A stretch of DNA of 6,755 nt from Tannerella sp. GTDB taxonomy: Bacteria; Bacteroidota; Bacteroidia; Bacteroidales; Tannerellaceae. The translations under genes were made by a program, and so were the position numbers. Below the pieces are notes generated by a model that made no database searches, had not been told where the DNA came from, and saw only the letters and a program-made list of their open reading frames with translations. Numbering within the stretch: the stretch's first letter is position 1; each line of letters opens with the position of its first letter. Below are positions 6,368 to 6,755 of this stretch, in pieces. The DNA is taken from contig JAIRKN010000089.1 of NCBI GenBank assembly GCA_031260095.1, forward strand, positions 1 through 6,755, in the 5' to 3' direction.

Positions 6368-6714
6368 AGAGAATAATTCCCGGCATTAGATTTGCCGCTA
6401 TTTTATTCAATTTTGCTTTTGGAAATGAATATCCCGGTACAAATAATCAGATTCTATCCTCCGTCTTCTTTGATTAAGGAAGCGGAAATCGCCCGTCCTG
6501 CCGCCCAGGCCGGATCCCCGAAATTTGTGTGAGGGAGAGAAGATGTGATGAGGATAAACATCTAATCTTAAATAACTTAAGTGCCAAATCAATCCTTCCT
6601 CCGCACGTCGGGCGGGGAGGATATTCCCTTTCGATCCTTTCATGTAGCGGCGGCGAAATCCGTAGTGGCAGCTATCGCGCTGTCGTCCCGGCGGGCGAAG
6701 CTCCTGTATATACC

Positions 6715-6755
6715 CTGTCATCCGTCGCCGCAATCTCCGGCGCGCCTGTTGACAG
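6715..6755. repeat. nested inverted repeat at the right edge
   Basis: CTGTCA (6715-6720) pairs with TGACAG (6750-6755), and inside it CGCCG (6726-6730) pairs with CGGCG (6738-6742) around a 7-base loop. The outer arm reaches the last base of the window, so it may continue outside. It could be a terminator stem or a mobile-element end; the sequence does not decide. Confidence 0.3.

Larger units (their letters stand above)
6119..6755. other. right-hand non-coding stretch with repeat and mobile-element debris
   Basis: No convincing gene is visible. Contents in order: AT-rich sequence upstream of the xyl promoter; a repeat-like palindrome (6244-6277); a possible insertion-sequence end (6287-6301); long homopolymer T and A tracts (6323-6363); a weak hairpin, CGGCA (6381-6385) with TGCCG (6393-6397); and a more GC-rich block (about 6480-6755). 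That block is open in one minus-strand frame from 6407 to the window edge, about 115 codons ending at a stop at 6407. The frame is extremely rich in Arg and His, lacks a recognisable domain or a good start, and looks like translated repeat rather than a gene. I cannot exclude a partial coding sequence entering from the right. Confidence 0.5.

Noticed and set aside
6387..6394. Plus-strand TAGATTTG as a rightward promoter
   Set aside because: It matches the -7 consensus, but the nearest TTTG is about 30 bases upstream and no gene follows on the plus strand.
1..6755. CRISPR array, defence system, rRNA or tRNA gene, integrase or transposase gene
   Set aside because: No regularly spaced repeats, no tRNA-like cloverleaf, and no matching protein in any frame. 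Apart from the flanks, the window is an ordinary sugar operon plus a ferritin-like gene.

Overview
The window looks like a chromosomal segment of a Bacteroidales gut bacterium (Bacteroides or Parabacteroides type). The grounds are: xylose genes in the order regulator-xylB-xylA-xylE, with a Nudix-related (NrtR-family) regulator rather than an AraC- or ROK-type one; 438-residue XylA of the Bacteroidetes kind; weak or absent Shine-Dalgarno sequences with A-rich leaders; and promoter boxes matching the Bacteroidetes -7 consensus TAnnTTTG. The species cannot be fixed from the sequence alone.

All well-supported genes lie on the minus strand. From right to left: about 690 bases without a convincing gene (6060-6755), holding AT-rich tracts, a dispersed-repeat-like palindrome and a possible insertion-sequence scar; a promoter with three repeated half-sites (6059-6118); a four-gene xylose operon (regulator 5316-6032, xylulokinase xylB 3783-5279, xylose isomerase xylA 2391-3707, D-xylose:H+ symporter xylE 980-2380); a hairpin after xylE; a separate bacterioferritin-like gene (295-801) with its own promoter and leader; and a left-hand intergenic stretch (1-294) holding a second dispersed-repeat-like element.

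The operon is a complete entry route for D-xylose. XylE imports the sugar with protons, XylA isomerises it to D-xylulose, and XylB phosphorylates that to D-xylulose 5-phosphate for the pentose phosphate pathway. The first gene encodes a regulator whose Nudix fold has lost catalytic glutamates, so it probably senses a sugar ligand and acts on the repeated half-sites next to its own promoter. A GC-rich hairpin in the xylB-xylA gap could set different levels of the upstream and downstream genes. The ferritin-like protein is an iron-storage or oxidative-stress function that appears transcriptionally separate from the sugar operon.

I found no defence system, CRISPR array, RNA gene or obviously novel multi-gene system. 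The points most worth a second look are the nested operator, the degenerate Nudix regulator, the intercistronic hairpin, the minimal ORF in the ferritin leader, and the repeat and insertion-sequence-like debris at both flanks.
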